Source: Spisula solida
Lineage: Eukaryota; Mollusca; Bivalvia; Venerida; Mactridae
DNA length: 64,000 nucleotides
Reading direction: 5' to 3'
Assembly: GCA_947247005.1 (NCBI GenBank)
Contig: OX365955.1
Span: 5,094,001-5,158,000 of the forward strand
Position numbers and translations under genes: made by a program. Of the stretch, positions 1 to 11,440 are shown one piece after another. How positions within the stretch are numbered: the stretch's first letter is position 1; the number at the start of each line of letters is the position of its first letter. A model generated the notes under the pieces. The model saw only the letters and a list, made by a program, of their open reading frames with translations, did no database searches and had not been told where the DNA came from.

Positions 1-49
1 AGCACAAAACAGTTTCTTTGTTAAAATGGAAGTTCACAAATTGAAACAA

Positions 50-1715
50 GAGAGCCCAAAGGGCCATAGGTCGCTCACCTGTTCTAGTAGTTCATGCACC
101 CTAATGGTAGCCTCTATTGCATGTACAAGGTTTTCATATTGTCTTATGCTTTATAGTTTACATCACATTTAGACCTTATGTCATATTGAAGTGATTGGAC
201 CTTGTTTTTGACCCCGGATAACCCAATATTGAATTTGATCTGGATTTTTTTGAGATGATCATTGTGACCAAGTTTCATAAAGATTAGACCAAAATTGTGA
301 CCTCTAGTGACTCGACAAGGTTTTTCTATGATTTGACCTTGTGACCTAGTTTTTGACCCCATATGACCCAATATTGAATTTGACCTAGATTATGTTGAGA
401 TGATCATTGTGAACAAGTTTCATAAATATTCGGCCAAAATTGTGACCTCTAGTGACTACACAAGGTTTTTCTATGATTTGACCTTGTGACCTAGTTTTTG
501 ACCCCGGATGACCCAACATCGAACTTGACCTAGATTTTGTTGAAATGATTATTGTGAGTAAGTTTCATAAAGATTAGTAAAAAATTGTGACCTCTATAAA
601 CTACACAAGGTTTTTCTATTATTTGACATTGAAACCTTGCTTTTAACCCCGGATGACCCAATATCAAACTTGACCTAGATTTTGTTGTGATGATCATTGT
701 GTACAAGTTTCATAAAGATTAGGTCAAAATTGTGACCTCTAGTGACTACACAAGGTTTTTCTATGATTTGACCTTGTGACCTAGTTTTTGACCCCGGATG
801 ACCCAATATCGAACTTGACCTAGATTTTGTTGAGATGATCATTGTGACCAAGTTTCATAATGATTTGGCCAAAATTGTGACCTCTAACGACTACACAAGG
901 TTTTTCTAATATTTGACCTTGTGACCTTGTTTTTGACCCCAGATGACCCGATATAAAACTCGACCTAGATTTTGTTAATATGATCATTGTGACCAAGTTT
1001 CATAAAGATTAAATTAAAATTGTGACCTCTAGTGACTACATAAGGTTTTTCTATCATTTGACCTTGTGACCTAGTTTTTGACCCCGGATGACCCAATATC
1101 GACCTTGACCTAGATTTTGTTGAGATGATCATTGTTACCAAGTTTCATAAAGATTGAATTAAAATTGTGACCTCTACTGACTACACAAGGTTTTTCTATG
1201 ATTTGACCTTGTGACCTAGTTTTTGACCTCAAATGACCCAATATCGAACTTGACCTAGATTTTGTTGAGATGATCATTGTGACCAAGTTTCATAAAGATT
1301 AGGCCAAAATTGTGACCTCTAACGACTACACAAGGTTTTTCTATTATCTCACCTTGTGACCTAGTTATTAACCCTGGATGACCCAATATCGAACTTGACC
1401 TAGATTTTGTTGAGATGATCATTGTGACCAAGTTTCATAAATATTAGACCAAAATTGTGACCTTTAGTGACTACACAAGGTTTTTCTATGATTTGACCTT
1501 GTGACCTAGTTTTTGACCCCGGATGACCCAATATCCAACTTGACCTAGATTTTGTTGAGATGATCATTGTGACCAAGTTTCATAATGATTAAGCTAAAAC
1601 TGTGACCTCTAGTGTCTACACAAGTAATTGTGGACGGACGACGGACGGACGACGGACGAAGAGTGATCACAAAAGCTCACTCTGTCACTTTGTGACAGGT
1701 GAGCTAAAAATTGGT
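50..1715. mobile_element. MITE-like element with internal ~145-bp minisatellite
   Basis: A short inverted motif bounds the block: GCTCACCTGT near 73 and ACAGGTGAGC near 1695. Between them lies a tandem array, followed by a GGACGGACGAC-type microsatellite (about 1633-1660). This layout, short inverted ends around a minisatellite, matches the non-autonomous elements known from bivalve genomes. No coding sequence is present. A separate fragment carrying the same end plus the start of the array unit occurs at 52930-52965, which supports a dispersed family. Exact outer boundaries and a target duplication were not resolved. Confidence 0.6.
200..1625. repeat. ~145-bp tandem array, about 10 copies
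   Basis: The unit contains GACCTAGATTTTGTTGAGAT, GTGACCAAGTTTCATAAAGA and CTACACAAGGTTTTTCTATG in fixed order. It recurs about every 143-146 bp, with anchors near 299, 440, 582, 733, 877, 1021, 1167, 1315, 1459 and 1605. Copies differ by scattered substitutions. The array is non-coding. Confidence 0.9.
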
Positions 1716-3382
1716 CAAGTCTAATCTCAAACCAAAGCTTTTTCAAAAGCTGAATTTTTACCCATCATGTACAGTGTAGCATGGCTTAAAAGGGAATCAT
1801 GACTGAAGGGCCTGTTTTTTGTTCGTCTTTATGTGTAAAGCGATATATCAATGTATTGGCGATACTTGTCTTCCGATATATTGGAATCGCCGATATGCCT
1901 CAGTTGTATCAAGGACAGCTCTACTTTGTACAGTAATCCCCTACCTCAAATCCTCCAAAATCTTCAAAATCATCATCATCACCAAAACCATCACCATTCT
2001 ATAAATAAAATAAACAAGACTGCATTCAATTAACACTAAATGCCCTGCTGAAAGTCTTGTCCATTATAAATAGCTAGCTAAGTCAATTCTGTTGAAATAT
2101 TGGAAAATGTTACATGGTGTTGACAATGTAAGGTGTTTATGATGGTAACCAAGTATGCTAGACAGAAAAGCTGTCTCCAAGTGGCTGCTTTTTTCATTCT
2201 GACGGTCCAGCCACAGTGTACTGTAACGAGTCGAGTTGGGTTGACTACAAAGTATGCCAAGTTTGAAGCAATGTTTTCATGGACTAGCAAAATATTTGAG
2301 GTTGAAAACTTGAACGTTTTGGATAACATTTTCAATGGGACTGATGAACAAACCAACAGACAGACTGCCTCCCGCTTAAGCAGATGCCTCCCGCATAAGC
2401 AGATGCCCCCGCATAAGCAGATGCCGGGGCAAAAAAAGATCAATAGGTAGGGACTTTTTTTTTTACCAATATGTTCATATTAAATGTTGTCTAGTAGTCA
2501 TGCATGAAATTGACTCTCAAATCGAGTACATTCAATCATGTTGGAACAATGTCCAAAACTAATTTTCATTTTTGTACCAAAATAAAGCTAAACATCTTTG
2601 TTTAGGACCATGATCCCTGTGGTATGGGAAATGGTACACTTCACAGTTTACATGGTCATTTTGTTTTAAAAATTAATCCTTCATAATAAAAGTAATTAAC
2701 TATTAACAAGGCCATTTAATTGGAACGGATTTACACTAAATATCATTAATCAAATGCTTTAACGCATGTTGTACATCCATTTCAATGAATGGCATATGCG
2801 GCTTAATTATGTCGTGTTCGCGTGATGTGAAATGGTGCACCTACCATCTAGGTCCTTAAATAGTTAAAGGTTTCATGATGTAAATGTTTCTGGTTTTATC
2901 ACTACATGTAGGTCACACAGGTCAACTCCATGTAATAGTTGGAATTTGCTTTTACTTCTTCATAGATTAAAAATCAATAATAACTACCTAGGCAGAAAAC
3001 TATTGGAATCAACAAGTAAACTTAAAGATCTATAATGTACAATAATACTTTACTATAAGGTAAATTTCTAGGTTATGCATCTTGTTGTACTTTAAACTCT
3101 AGGTTATGCATCTTGTTGTACTTTAAACTATGGACTAATCCGATTAGAGGTATTCTATATATAAACACATTGGTTTTTACAGCTGTAATAGATACCTTTT
3201 ATGAAAGCATGCCTCACCTTTTTAGAAGACGAGTCCGTGTTTGGATTACCAAAGTTAAAAATATACCTATACAATAATGAATATATGCACCAGTCATGGC
3301 AATTCTACATAGTCAGTTATGTAACCAACTTGACTCAGGAAAGCCAAATATGCCAATTACAGTTAATATTACTAAAACTAAC
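1716..3382. other. Non-coding AT-rich stretch with two small tandem repeats
   Basis: I see no supported gene here. Short open frames lack any recognisable family signature. Two small repeats are present: three copies of a ~20-bp unit containing TAAGCAGATGCC at 2367-2425, and a perfect 31-bp duplication at 3068-3129. Confidence 0.5.
3068..3129. repeat. 31-bp direct tandem duplication
   Basis: Two adjacent identical 31-bp copies begin CTAGGTTATGCATC (3068-3098 and 3099-3129). This is a simple local duplication. Confidence 0.9.
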
Positions 3383-3718
3383 CAGGGGTGTGGAATTCCT
3401 ATGTCCGACTTGCCCGACTTGGGCTGCTTGCCCACAGGCAAGTGCAAAATTGTCACGATAAAATAATATTATGTGCACTTATTTACCATAACAAAGACGA
3501 ATCCCTAAATTACTGACCAAATATGATTTAAATAACAAACATTGAATTTAACCTAAGTACTCTAATCCTTGACAAAATTAATAAGTGAATGAAACTGAAA
3601 TTATGTTGCGTTTTGCGTTTGCCTGCCAGGGCAAGTAGATTTAGTTTTCGGGCAAGTGGCTTTTTTAGTCCAACTTGCCCATGGGCAAGTAAAAAATTTG
3701 AGAATTTCCACATCCCTG
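3383..3718. mobile_element. hAT-like MITE, CAGGGG ends, 5-bp target duplication
   Basis: The element starts CAGGGGTGTGGAATTCC, and its other end, read in reverse complement, starts CAGGGATGTGGAAATTC. It is flanked by CTAAC on both sides (3378-3382 and 3719-3723). CAGGG-type ends suggest hAT, and a 5-bp duplication would fit the hAT5 grouping. The inside holds repeated CTTGCCC/GGGCAAG motifs and no transposase, so it is non-autonomous. Confidence 0.8.
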
Positions 3719-5924
3719 CTAACCCGACAGATTATTTCTGTTAATTACTAGTTTTTGAAAATAAGAAAATTACGTCCTTCTGGACACCATATCATGTGTT
3801 GGACAGTAGTGTAGGACATTTTAATCATGTTAACTTGTGCTAACATGGATGTCATTGTTCTCTACTGAAGAAAGTTATGTTAAAATTTTATTTTACAAAA
3901 TTGTGGGATTAAAAAGTTAGAAGAAAAATGTCACATAAGAAAATAACAACAAATATTGGTTGGGCATACATGTACCTTTTGAGTGCTGAAAGCATCCGAT
4001 TTCGCTTTGAGTAAGGTTTATTTACATAATACTTTCAAAACATGCAACCTTCCAAAAAGTGAAAACTGTACTAAAAATTTATGTCATTTCGGGTGTTAAA
4101 CACGAGAAAAGAGCATTACACTGAGGTCTGCCATTTCTAAAACCACGCCACAGCCCATACCACCACAATATTTTATTTCTGCTATTATTATAAAGCTAAA
4201 GATTACCATGCACGTTAATTAAACTTCGTGAGATTACTTATCTCAAAGATTACGGGAGAATAGAACTGACATTTAGCTAAATTGCCTATAGGAGCCTCCA
4301 TTTTGAAAAGAAATAAGGCGATCGGTGTACGTCAGTTACGCGATACATGCCGAACGGACTTAAGGATACTTATTTACGGCTGTTATTCTTAGATAACAAC
4401 CCAAAGATTTTTGTAATCTTTGGGTTGTTATCTATCTGCTGTAAATGATCAAACCACTTCGTTTTTTGGTTTTAACATGAAAACACAATTTCTTTTCGAT
4501 ACATTACTACGGAAAACTATAATGACGGAAAGAGACGGAGTTAACCAAACACGGTTAAACCTTTGATAAAACGGACACGGCCGATAATTACCGAGCGCGC
4601 AATGCATTATGGGTCTTCAAGTCATAATTCGGCTCTTTTTAGACATGCCTATCCATTTGTGTATGATCATTGCTTATCTTTTCATAATTTTTTATTGCAT
4701 TTGCATTATTCTCGATATCGACATTACTCAATAAAACCCGTTTTTCCGGAACCGAAATTTCACGGTCAGGGGGTTAGCGAGCAATAAGCGGTATAGCGGG
4801 AGTGTATATAATTATTCTTTTATCAACGTTTAAACATGAAAAACATATAAATAAATTATTACACATTATCATTAAACACCTTTGTTTTTAAACTTTAGCA
4901 AGAATTATCCTAAAAAATGCTTTATATTTAAAATATTGCATTTTATTCTACACTGCCGCTTCCGTAGCTCGATACCGATGGCGAGAAAATATACGCATTT
5001 TTCAAGTTAAACATATTATTTTGGCGAAAATATTGTCAGCGAGGTCGTAATATTGTGTTGTCATTGTTTACTAGTAAGACTTTTTACAAATTCTTGTCAT
5101 TTGCCTTAAATAATCGCGATTATTGTACCTGGTTGCTCTATACGCTATAGGCATTTTCCCCCCTCACGTACATTCGGAATATCTCGCACATTGTCGCTCA
5201 ATAAATTCCGTTATCCCGGAAAACGGATTTTAACCTGTAATGTCGATATGGTGAATAAAGACCATTTTTTGTTTACTCAGTTGACTTTTGCAGATTATAT
5301 CGTCCATAATTGAAAAATGCTGTTGACGGTAAACAAAGACAGTCAATCTGGTTACACAAAAGAATACGTTCTCTGTTATTCTTTGGGTTACACAGGAAAC
5401 AAACATTTTTTACATTAATTAAGTTTAACATTAAAAAAATTATTTCAGCAATTAAATAAATGGCAGTTGGTTTAAAGTCACAATTTTGTACACATTGATC
5501 AATCATTAATATTTAATATTACGAGTAACTGTACTGTATCCACTCAACATTCTGCTACAAGTTTTATCTGTTTATATGAATGACAATTATTCGGTTAAAA
5601 CATATCCGAATATATAGCAAGTAATAAAAATTAACATATGCCGTTTAATCGCAAATATCGTGAATTGTTTTATTATAATTTAAGTACGTAGTTTTATCAG
5701 CGAGTGGCAGACATATTATTTAATCATGCCAAAGGGCCTGTGGATCAAAAAATGTAAAATAAAAAATATGACAACAAACCGAGGGCGCCGCCATTTTGTA
5801 ATGTTTACTGAACGGCGATAATTTGAAAATCAAAGTACTGAAGTACTCTTACTGGGTATGGGTTTCACATTTAATGGTACTGAATTTCAAAACAAATGTT
5901 AATATTGTGAAAAGGTTTCTGAGA
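3719..5924. other. Non-coding stretch with one perfect hairpin
   Basis: I find no gene. The only clear structure is the 19-bp hairpin at 4391-4433. The rest is unique-looking AT-rich sequence with scattered stops in all frames. Confidence 0.5.
4391..4433. repeat. Perfect 19-bp inverted repeat, 5-nt loop
   Basis: Arm AGATAACAACCCAAAGATT (4391-4409) is followed by a 5-nt loop and its exact reverse complement (4415-4433). The palindrome continues imperfectly outward (TTTACGGC against GCTGTAAA). It may be the core of a palindromic MITE. No regulatory role is shown. Confidence 0.85.
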
Positions 5925-6780
5925 CGCGATGACCAGGTGTAAAACCCGGAACACCCGTTATCTCGAAGTATAATTTACGGAACTCACGGAACCGTTAATA
6001 ACTTTTTCATTTATGCATAGATTTAAATTATTATAATCTCATACTAAAGATAACCCTAACCCCTTTATGAATATATAAAGAAATATTTTTAAAATGAATA
6101 GATTTCGTTAAAATATAGCCATGAAATTTCTTCATTTTCACTCATAATTTACACTAATCTGAAATCAACGTTGCACACGGAACCCTCAATAAAGTTTGTA
6201 TTTGTATATATATATTTATAATTATAGACTCATAATAAAGCTTATTATAACAACTTTCAGAATATACAAATAACTTTGTAATAATGTGTGATATAACTTT
6301 TGAAATATAGCCGGGAAATATGAAATTATTTCATTAAAAATTATGTTTTAAGGAATTCCACCGACACCACGGAACGTTGAATAAAACTATTATTATGGCA
6401 TACATTTCAATAATCTTGGTCTTATATTAACAATAACCCTTAGCTCATTCGGAATATATAAAAAATATCTTAACAATGCTGAGTAACATATTTAAAATAG
6501 GCCGAAAAATTATCATATTTTTCAGATTACCGTAAATCGGATATCTCGATGTTTTAATGAAATTAGCAGTGATAATAACGAGATGATATTTCATGACCAG
6601 AATTTAGCATGTTTTATCCTTTTTTCGACTGTATTACACATTTTGCAGAAGGAAAGGCTGGTCTTCAAAATAGTGTTACGCTAATCAAAATATTTGAACA
6701 ATTAAGAAAGTTATTGAAGTTCCGTGAGTTCCGTTTTCACTGTTTTACACTCAATGTCTAAGTGAATACCGGAGCGTGTA
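5925..6780 (+). repeat. AT-rich element with ~190-bp subrepeats (copy 1)
   Basis: The block opens with GTGTAAAACCCGGAACACCC and holds at least three diverged subrepeats. Each begins with an (A)CGGAAC-type motif (near 5985, 6177, 6370) and continues through 'ctcat...ataa' and 'gaatatat' segments. A second copy lies in reverse orientation at about 28975-29680, including the same terminal CGGAACACCC and GGAACTCACGG motifs. No ORF. This is probably a non-autonomous dispersed repeat. Confidence 0.75.
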
Positions 6781-7404
6781 ATAACAACACAAACAACGAC
6801 TCGTATAGTTTTTAAGCATTAATATTTATTTCATGCATGTGTATTTATTTCATCTACAGAGCTCTACATCAGCAATATGGTCAGAAAGTATGCATTGTTT
6901 TTATGTAAGACAGAAAATCATAACAGCATGGATGAAAGTCTTGTGCCATCATATTTTGTGTCAAGTTTTTTTCTTCGCCCTTTCTTTCAATATCATCTTT
7001 ATCATCGAGCGTAGCGGCATTTTTATTGACAAGAAAGTGTTGTATGTTTTCATCAGCTAAATTTTTATGGTGATTTGTAGACTGAGTGTTATCATTGCTG
7101 GAATCATAAATAGCATTACTCGCTAAATTATCTGGGGGACGATTATCATATTTTTCTGCTTTCAATCTGTCCATTTGCTCTTTTGCCTTACGGAGAATAT
7201 CTTCCGGTGTACCACTAAATTGGGAAAGTTTTATTTCTGAAGGATCTAATCTGGCAAAAGAGCATTCTGGTTTCAATTTATAATTACCCAAACCCGCTCT
7301 ACCGCATTGGATTAAAGTGTAAACATACTTCTGTAAGAAAAACAAAGAAATTGCTATCATAGCTATAGGAAGTTCTTTTCTTTTCTGTACAGATTTAATC
7401 ATAT

Positions 7405-8175
7405 TATAATGAAGCGGTTTGTGGTGTGTTCTGGTGTTGACTGTGGTGGCGCGTAATGTAAGCCACGCTCACCGGATGCTGCTGCTGACGTTGGTATAAG
7501 TTTCCAAACGTTGTTGATAGATATAAGTGTCCAACCGTTGATGTAAAACTAACTTTGTCAGGTTTAGATATTTTTAATTTAGTTCAACAAATGTATATTT
7601 CACAAAGTTTATAATAACGCATATTGTCACAAAGTTAAGTTCTCACAAAGTTATTAATCAATTGGTAATCCAATAATCATATTTTAACTTGAACTCAAGT
7701 TACTATTTAATATGGTACTCCATATTTAGTCCTATTTATGTGCTAGTTAGGAACTCCTAACTAACACAACCTAACGCCTAAAAATTACTAGTTCTACTTA
7801 ATAAGATTTCCTTGACTTATATACCAAGTCTGCAGACAATGACACCTAGAGCAATTGATCTCAAAGGAAGTGGCTTTTAACACTTGATAATAAAACAGTC
7901 AAACATAATTATTTTAAGACTTCAATCTTTGACAATTAAACAATAGGTGTAAAATTAATAAAAGAAAGTTTGCAACATGGTTTGAAAGATATGGCTTGAT
8001 AGGAAATTGATAACATCTCAGGAAACAAGGTATTAAACTTAAGACCTCAAAATTGACATGTGTTCAGAGATTGAGCAATATTATTTGAAAGTTGAATTTT
8101 AAACAATAGAAACCATGATTGGTTGTATAACAATAATTATGAAAAATAAATGGCAAATTTTACATCATAAAAGTT
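7405..8175 (-). repeat. Terminal direct repeat, left copy (771 bp)
   Basis: Matches 8725-9495 along its length by line-by-line comparison. Begins TATAATGAAGCGG and ends CATAAAAGTT on the plus strand. Identity implies recent insertion or gene conversion. Confidence 0.85.
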
Positions 8176-8724
8176 CTCCCCAACTTAATTAACTTTCGAC
8201 CTCGAAAGTAAAAGAATAGAACAATTATTAAGGATATTTAAATCACTTGATAATTATGTTAAATTTGCATGTAAATTCATAAGTTCAATAATATCGCAAC
8301 ATTCAAATTATTCCTAGTGAACTTATCATAAAGAATGCAATAAGCACATAGTCATATTAGGAAGCATATCTTCTTGATGAAATATAAATGCTGAAGTTTT
8401 AAAAGTTAATAATTATGAAAGGCACACACAAAGTATACAAAACAGTAAGACATCCGGCGCATAGTCAAATGCTGTCACTTTACCACTGTCCACACTTCAC
8501 TATTTATTTCCTCTGAACTTCTTGGTTGACTGCAAACTTGGAACTTGCCGTTTGTTGCCTGTTATGGTCTGACGGACTCCATCTTGACGCTTTAGGCATT
8601 ATTCGGTGTTCCATGCACGTCTTCATAAGTATGGGGAATACTCGCTTGCTGTCCAGAGGATCCAAGGTACCGAGAAAGCTACGACAGCTAAAAAGTGTCA
8701 TATCCCGGATGTTCTCACACCAAC

Positions 8725-9495
8725 TATAATGAAGCGGTTTGTGGTGTGTTCTGGTGTTGACTGTGGTGGCGCGTAATGTAAGCCACGCTCACCGGATGCT
8801 GCTGCTGACGTTGGTATAAGTTTCCAAACGTTGTTGATAGATATAAGTGTCCAACCGTTGATGTAAAACTAACTTTGTCAGGTTTAGATATTTTTAATTT
8901 AGTTCAACAAATGTATATTTCACAAAGTTTATAATAACGCATATTGTCACAAAGTTAAGTTCTCACAAAGTTATTAATCAATTGGTAATCCAATAATCAT
9001 ATTTTAACTTGAACTCAAGTTACTATTTAATATGGTACTCCATATTTAGTCCTATTTATGTGCTAGTTAGGAACTCCTAACTAACACAACCTAACGCCTA
9101 AAAATTACTAGTTCTACTTAATAAGATTTCCTTGACTTATATACCAAGTCTGCAGACAATGACACCTAGAGCAATTGATCTCAAAGGAAGTGGCTTTTAA
9201 CACTTGATAATAAAACAGTCAAACATAATTATTTTAAGACTTCAATCTTTGACAATTAAACAATAGGTGTAAAATTAATAAAAGAAAGTTTGCAACATGG
9301 TTTGAAAGATATGGCTTGATAGGAAATTGATAACATCTCAGGAAACAAGGTATTAAACTTAAGACCTCAAAATTGACATGTGTTCAGAGATTGAGCAATA
9401 TTATTTGAAAGTTGAATTTTAAACAATAGAAACCATGATTGGTTGTATAACAATAATTATGAAAAATAAATGGCAAATTTTACATCATAAAAGTT
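8725..9495 (-). repeat. Terminal direct repeat, right copy (771 bp)
   Basis: Partner of 7405-8175 at a constant 1320-bp offset. Its right edge abuts the MULE Glu-motif region. The stop codon that ends the MULE core frame lies inside this repeat. Confidence 0.85.
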
Positions 9496-10934
9496 TTGTT
9501 CATTGACTCAGCCGGATTTGAAGTTATTCCGGAATATGGATTGTATATTCTTAATTTTTCTAAAATCCAACGACCCGAATTTTCAAGAATAGATGATTTA
9601 ATGTAACGATGGAAATATGTTCTAAATTCTTGCGACCAAATTATTTCAAGTTCTTCAATCTTTTTGATACACTCTAATTCCGAAGTACAGCGTAATATAG
9701 TATCTACGTTTTTACCATACACAGATATGTCGTCTTTCGTTGCCTTAAGTTTTTGCAGCCAAAATTTTACATCTCGTTTTAAATGATTCCAGCAATGAAT
9801 AACGGGTATATTTGGAAAAACTTTGTTTATTGCTAATTTTATTCCCGGTTCTCGGTCACAAATAATAGGCCATTTTGTTGTTGATAGATTCGGCGCATGA
9901 GACTTTATTACATCAAAAAAACGCTCGTGAAATTTTGCGTCACGTTTATCGTGCATCATAAAAGCCAACGGAATAATGCGCGAACAATAAAAAAGAATGT
10001 GTTGATAAGTTAATACACTGACAAAAACATCACCAAGTTTATTTATAAGTTGTGTCATAATACATTTTAATCGGGGTATCGCACTCGAAATTTAAAATAT
10101 CATTAAATTCATTTAAGATTTCATCCATAGCAGATACGCATACAAAAGAAGGGTATATGTCGATTTGTTTGTTAAAGTTTTCTAATTCGTATGAAATTTC
10201 ACAAAGTTATATATGTCATCATTGCTTAAACGTTCTTGTTTACGCGCACGATAAAGGTGGTTTTTAACTTGATCTACATTACGGGCTGTATTAATACCGA
10301 CTTCTTCCGCTTCTTTTGCATAGCTTAGCGACTCTTTCTCCATTAAATTTGCTGAGGTAGTGATTTAGTTACATCGCGACCTTATGTCATCAAGTACAGA
10401 CGGGCGCGTTCTTCGATAAGTTGTTTTTTGGTCTTTCGCGTTGCCATGTGGAAGATTCTCTTTAACATTTGAATTCCCAATATAATGTATTAATACATAC
10501 CTATCATTATCGATCAACTCGTATATCTGTTTCTGGAATTTGTCGGAATGCATTTTGTCGGGCAATCTTATTTTATAGAAAGATTTGTTATAAAAAGGAT
10601 TTTTTGGTAACTTTCGACGACCATCGTTAACCCAATTGAACGTGTCAACTACTATATCTTTTTTATTTGATAATTTATCTGTATCAACTTTAAAAAACCT
10701 CGCCCCTTTACCGGACAACGGTACATTTGAACAAATACGATCATCATAATATCCTTCTGCACATTTTGTAAGTATATCTACAACTTCAACAGTTGAAAAT
10801 GGTGATTTCCTGTTCATTAAAACTTTTGGGGTATACCCACCACCCGTTAGCGCTCCAGGTTTCAACGCGGGAATTTCCTTTGGATCCTCAATCCACTCAA
10901 CTGTAATGTCTAATTCCGTGGACTCTGATGTTTG

Positions 10935-11398
10935 TGCTGTGTATTTGTGTGGTTGAGCTGTAGGTTTAGGTGGTTGAGCTGTAGGTTTGTGTGGTTTAGG
11001 TGTATGTTTGTGTGGTTGAGCTGTAGGTTTATGTGGTTGAGCTGTAGGTTTGTGCGGTTTAGGTGTATGTTTGTGTGGTTTAGGTGTATGTTTGTGTGGT
11101 TGAGCTGTAGGTTTATGTGGTTGAGCTGTAGGTTTATGTGGTTGAGCTGTAGGTTTGTGTGGTTTAGGTGTATGTTTGTGTGGTTGAGCTGTAGGTTTGT
11201 GTGGTTGAGCTGTAGGTTTATGTTGTTGAGCTGTAGGTTTTTGTGGTTGAGCTGTAGGTTTGTGTGGTTGAGCTGTAGGTTTGTGTGGTTGAGCTGTAGG
11301 TTTGTGTGGTTGAGCTGTATGTTTGTGTGGTTGAGCTGTAGGTTTGTGTGGTTGAGCTGTAGGTTTGTGTGGTTGAGCTGTAGATGTGTGCGGTTGTG
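10935..11398 (-). repeat. 21-bp tandem array coding for a PTAQPHK heptad
   Basis: About 22 copies of a 21-bp unit (plus strand GGTTTGTGTGGTTGAGCTGTA and variants such as GGTTTAGGTGTATG). On the minus strand, in frame with the downstream MULE sequence, it encodes repeats of P-T-A-Q-P-H-K with a P-H-K-H-T-P-K variant. It would form a Pro-rich, His/Lys-bearing N-terminal tail. The long open frame seen on the plus strand of this array is a shadow. Confidence 0.85.
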
Positions 11399-11440
11399 AT
11401 GCGGGACTGCGGGTGGAAGGCTAGCTGTAACAATATCACT

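Larger units (their letters stand above)
7405..9495 (-). mobile_element. Non-autonomous element with 771-bp identical direct terminal repeats (LTR-type)
   Basis: Direct repeats 7405-8175 and 8725-9495 show no difference that I can see and flank a 549-bp interior without a retroelement ORF. The element sits inside the MULE transposase gene: the C-terminal frame lies left of it and the core right of it. Read on the minus strand, the right repeat is followed by a primer-site-like TGGTGTGAGAACATCC, and the left repeat is preceded by purine-rich TTGGGGAG. This suits a small LTR retrotransposon of TRIM/LARD type. Oddities: the ends are not TG...CA, and I find no target duplication. A partial tandem duplication is the alternative. 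Confidence 0.65.
6881..11420 (-). pseudogene. MULE-type transposase pseudogene, split by an insertion
   Basis: A minus-strand Mutator-like (MULE) transposase can be read in pieces. The frame is open from 11420 through a Pro/Thr/Gln/His repeat and an N-terminal region to 10365. At least four small frameshifts follow between 10375 and 10055. The catalytic core then continues to the insertion edge near 9496, and the C-terminal part resumes at 7402-6881. Recognisable core motifs: YYDTT (first Asp, near 10055), CDREPG (second Asp, near 9856), CWNH (C-x2-H, about 9785-9796) and SNPAESMN (Glu, near 9508). The C-terminal piece (173 aa) carries the helical QKRKELPIAM...SLFFLQ segment that follows the Glu in this family. 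No ATG is visible at the N-terminal end, so an upstream exon is possible. The frameshifts make it non-functional here. The MULE assignment rests on motif order and is fairly secure. Confidence 0.8.

Noticed and set aside
200..1625. CRISPR array
   Set aside because: The whole 145-bp unit repeats with no variable spacers, in a eukaryotic context.
2078..2450. Overlapping 105-121-codon frames on both strands
   Set aside because: No family motif; they overlap each other and small repeats.
10932..11399. Plus-strand 155-codon Cys/Trp/Phe-rich frame
   Set aside because: Shadow of the 21-bp array. The minus-strand frame joins real transposase sequence.
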